A stretch of 64,000 nucleotides of DNA from Anthoceros angustus (Eukaryota; Streptophyta; Anthocerotopsida; Anthocerotales; Anthocerotaceae). Within the stretch, counting starts at the first letter, position 1, and each line of letters opens with the position of its first letter. The notes under the pieces were generated by a model. It saw nothing but the letters and a program-made list of their open reading frames with translations, had not been told where the DNA came from and ran no database searches. The stretch lies in NCBI GenBank assembly GCA_010909165.1, contig VJWM01000287.1, positions 1 through 64,000 on the forward strand, in the 5' to 3' direction. The position numbers and the translations under genes were made by a program. This document shows positions 62,201-64,000 of this stretch, one piece after another.

Positions 62201-64000
62201 GTGAGCAAAGACAAAAACGTGGCCAGCCTTTGCACAATCGGCAAGGATCGGCATTTCTACTTAATCGATTCACTGAAGGCAGCCTTCCCTGCAGCTTGTT
62301 TAGCAAATGTAGGGCGCTTTGCCTTCGGAGGCAGTTTCCATGATGGACTGTTTTCCCAAAACGGTTTCTTCCTCTTCAAGCTATTGTCGGACACTTCGCC
62401 TCTTGGCAAGAGGTATGGAATCTGCATTAGACTATTCTCCTCAGCTTCTGCAGCCACACCCTCTAATTGCCGGAACACATCCTGTATCAGTGCAACTGCA
62501 TGGGCCTCAATGCCAGGTTTCCTCTATACTAAACTTGATATGTTTTCCCAAATAGCTGCTAAGTTCATTTGGCGGGGGGACAAGAGCTCTCGTAATCCCG
62601 TTTGTTCCAGCACCCACAGCTTGTGACAAAGGACGATGCACAATTGTCAGCTCGTTTCGAACACTACCACAAAGTTCAGCCTCCCGGCAGAAAATAGAGG
62701 TGCTTGTCTATACGATTCTTGTGAAGTAGCCAGATGCATATATACCCACAAGGGTTTCTGTGGGCACTACTTCCTGCAAGAGCATCATGACCTTCACTTG
62801 ATGCTTACAAAGAAACCCAGATGAAATCTTGCATGCAGCTGCCCCAAGGAGAGCCGGCGTTAAACACATGATAAGCCTTGTCCTTCTTTGCATTCTCGCT
62901 CCTCACGATAGCATATGGTTGCCCAGTACAAGGTAGGGATACATCGGACTCTGGGATTTCCAATGCTTTGTTCAAAGCACTCGACAACCTTTCTTGCTTA
63001 TTATTCCTAATGATGCCACCGCTTACATTGTCTTTGGTACCAAAATGTCTGCTCACTTCTCGTCAGATATGTAAAAGCCGAGTCTCGCTACGAAGATTCT
63101 TCTTGTGAGGAGACAACGGTACTTAAGGTGACGGCGATAAGCTTTGATCAAGAGTTGCGTCTTGGCCTGCATGAGGTATAGTCCTTCGCCTTTATCCACA
63201 TGTCCATGACATCCCCCACGCTGAAAATAATGCACAATCGGCTTCCAGGCACCATACACCTCGTAAAACTCTTGAAGCTTCATCCGGCTGATGCTAGATC
63301 ATTCCTTGAGTCCATGTCCATGTACATAACATTTCCCAAGGCCTTCATCATGGCTGCCACTTTATGACTTGACTTTCTTCAAGAGCCGCAACCACGCCCA
63401 GACATGCCATAGACAGAGGAACACAAGAGTTGTGCTGCCAAATACTTACTTTTATCTCCGCCGCATACCATCGACAAGGAAAGCCGAGGATGCCAATCTA
63501 ACGTAGGACGCAATTTCCTTTGCAAAGCCGTTAACCACATGGCCATGTGTTCTGCAGTAGATTGACTGGTCACTACCCAGGCCACCGGTATGCCATTGCG
63601 GTGATCATCGAACACCAGCAAAGTGAACAATTGAAACTGAAATAAAGAGAAAGCGAGTTAGGAAGCCAGCATCCCACAATCTTGTGTTTGAAATGCAAAG
63701 AATCTAACCTTCCACTTGTTGGTGCCGAATGTGGCATCCATTGAAATGATGGATTGATGCCCCCAGTGAAGCATGCATTCCTCATGGAATCTTGTTTGAA
63801 ACCCTAAAGTAAAATGTGTGCCCTCCATCGAAGCACCAGGTGGTGGGAAGAAAACAATATCCCTGTGGATGTCAATCCATAGCTTGACACTGACTTCATC
63901 AATGGTATGGAGTCTCCAAGTCCTTGCATCCAACTCACCGCAAGTTGCGTATGTCCTTAGGCAAGAGAAAATCATCTCTATAAGATGTTAGGATCCCCTT
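62200..64000 (-). pseudogene. MULE-type transposase, 3' part, broken (runs off the window)
   Basis: From the right edge the minus strand reads RTWRLHTIDE, then FTLGFQTRFHEECMLHWGHQ and SIISMDATFGTNKWK (first catalytic Asp). A clean 72-base intron follows (63637-63708, GTTAG to TTTCAG). Then come FQLFTLLVFDDHRNGIPVAW, VVTSQSTAEHM and a frame-shifted FLVDG (second Asp). At 63053-63283 there is KLQEFYEVYGAWKPIVHYFQ with LLIKAYRRHLKYRCL. Near 62798-62845 a SWIM zinc finger (C-x-C and CKHQ) is split by a two-base loss. These are the parts of plant Mutator-like transposases in order. Further 3' sequence to about 62200 shows no named motif. At least four shifts break it. The 5' end and any terminal inverted repeat lie beyond 64000. 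Confidence 0.85.

Overview
The window looks like nuclear DNA of a land plant, or a close streptophyte relative, with a large repeat-rich genome. The grounds are a plastid-type ferredoxin with a transit peptide, a plant-type glyoxal/galactose oxidase, an F-box protein, plant-style CACTA, MULE and Ty3/gypsy elements, and short GT-AG introns. No species can be named; a non-flowering lineage is possible but unproven. Three intact, confidently recognised genes lie between 47 and 60 kb, all on the minus strand: an F-box protein (47016-48479), a [2Fe-2S] ferredoxin (56897-57352) and a two-exon radical-copper oxidase (57808-59651). Nothing shows that they work together.

Layout. 0-8.5 kb: a broken Ty3/gypsy element, pol on the minus strand, with tandem repeats and LTR-like pieces. 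8.5-22.4 kb: the most unusual part. A repeat cassette recurs here. It has a TATA box, a conserved 20-base block where transcription should start, a very small RING-H2 finger ORF, and (in two copies) a 51-bp minisatellite directly after the RING stop codon. Two copies lie in direct 3.5-3.8 kb segmental duplicates (12436-16258 and 18847-22368). Only the second keeps an open RING frame of 88 codons. 22.4-29.0 kb: a CACTA (En/Spm) element on the minus strand with a terminal repeat, TNP2 transposase remnants and an internal array of perfect 20-bp palindromic units. 29.0-36.1 kb: two LTR-retroelement fragments of one family in inverted orientation around 31.56 kb, with minisatellite-filled gag regions.

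36.1-44.4 kb: more gypsy fragments, an orphan three-exon gene fragment with clean splice sites (37677-38148), and a 1.26-kb tandem duplication, each unit with a 21-bp minisatellite. 44.5-45.5 kb: a class-3 lipase pseudogene whose nucleophile serine is asparagine. 50.2-51.5 kb: satellite-like arrays. 51.8-55.7 kb: four diverged copies of an unclassified dispersed repeat. 61.05 kb: a tRNA-Ala(UGC)-like gene with altered invariant bases. 62.2-64.0 kb: the 3' part of a MULE transposase, running off the window.

A caution covers all repeats here. Near-identical copies differ mostly by 1-6 base indels at homopolymers and C/G-rich spots, while the unique genes have clean frames. Many frameshifts in the mobile elements may therefore be consensus errors of the assembly rather than true decay.
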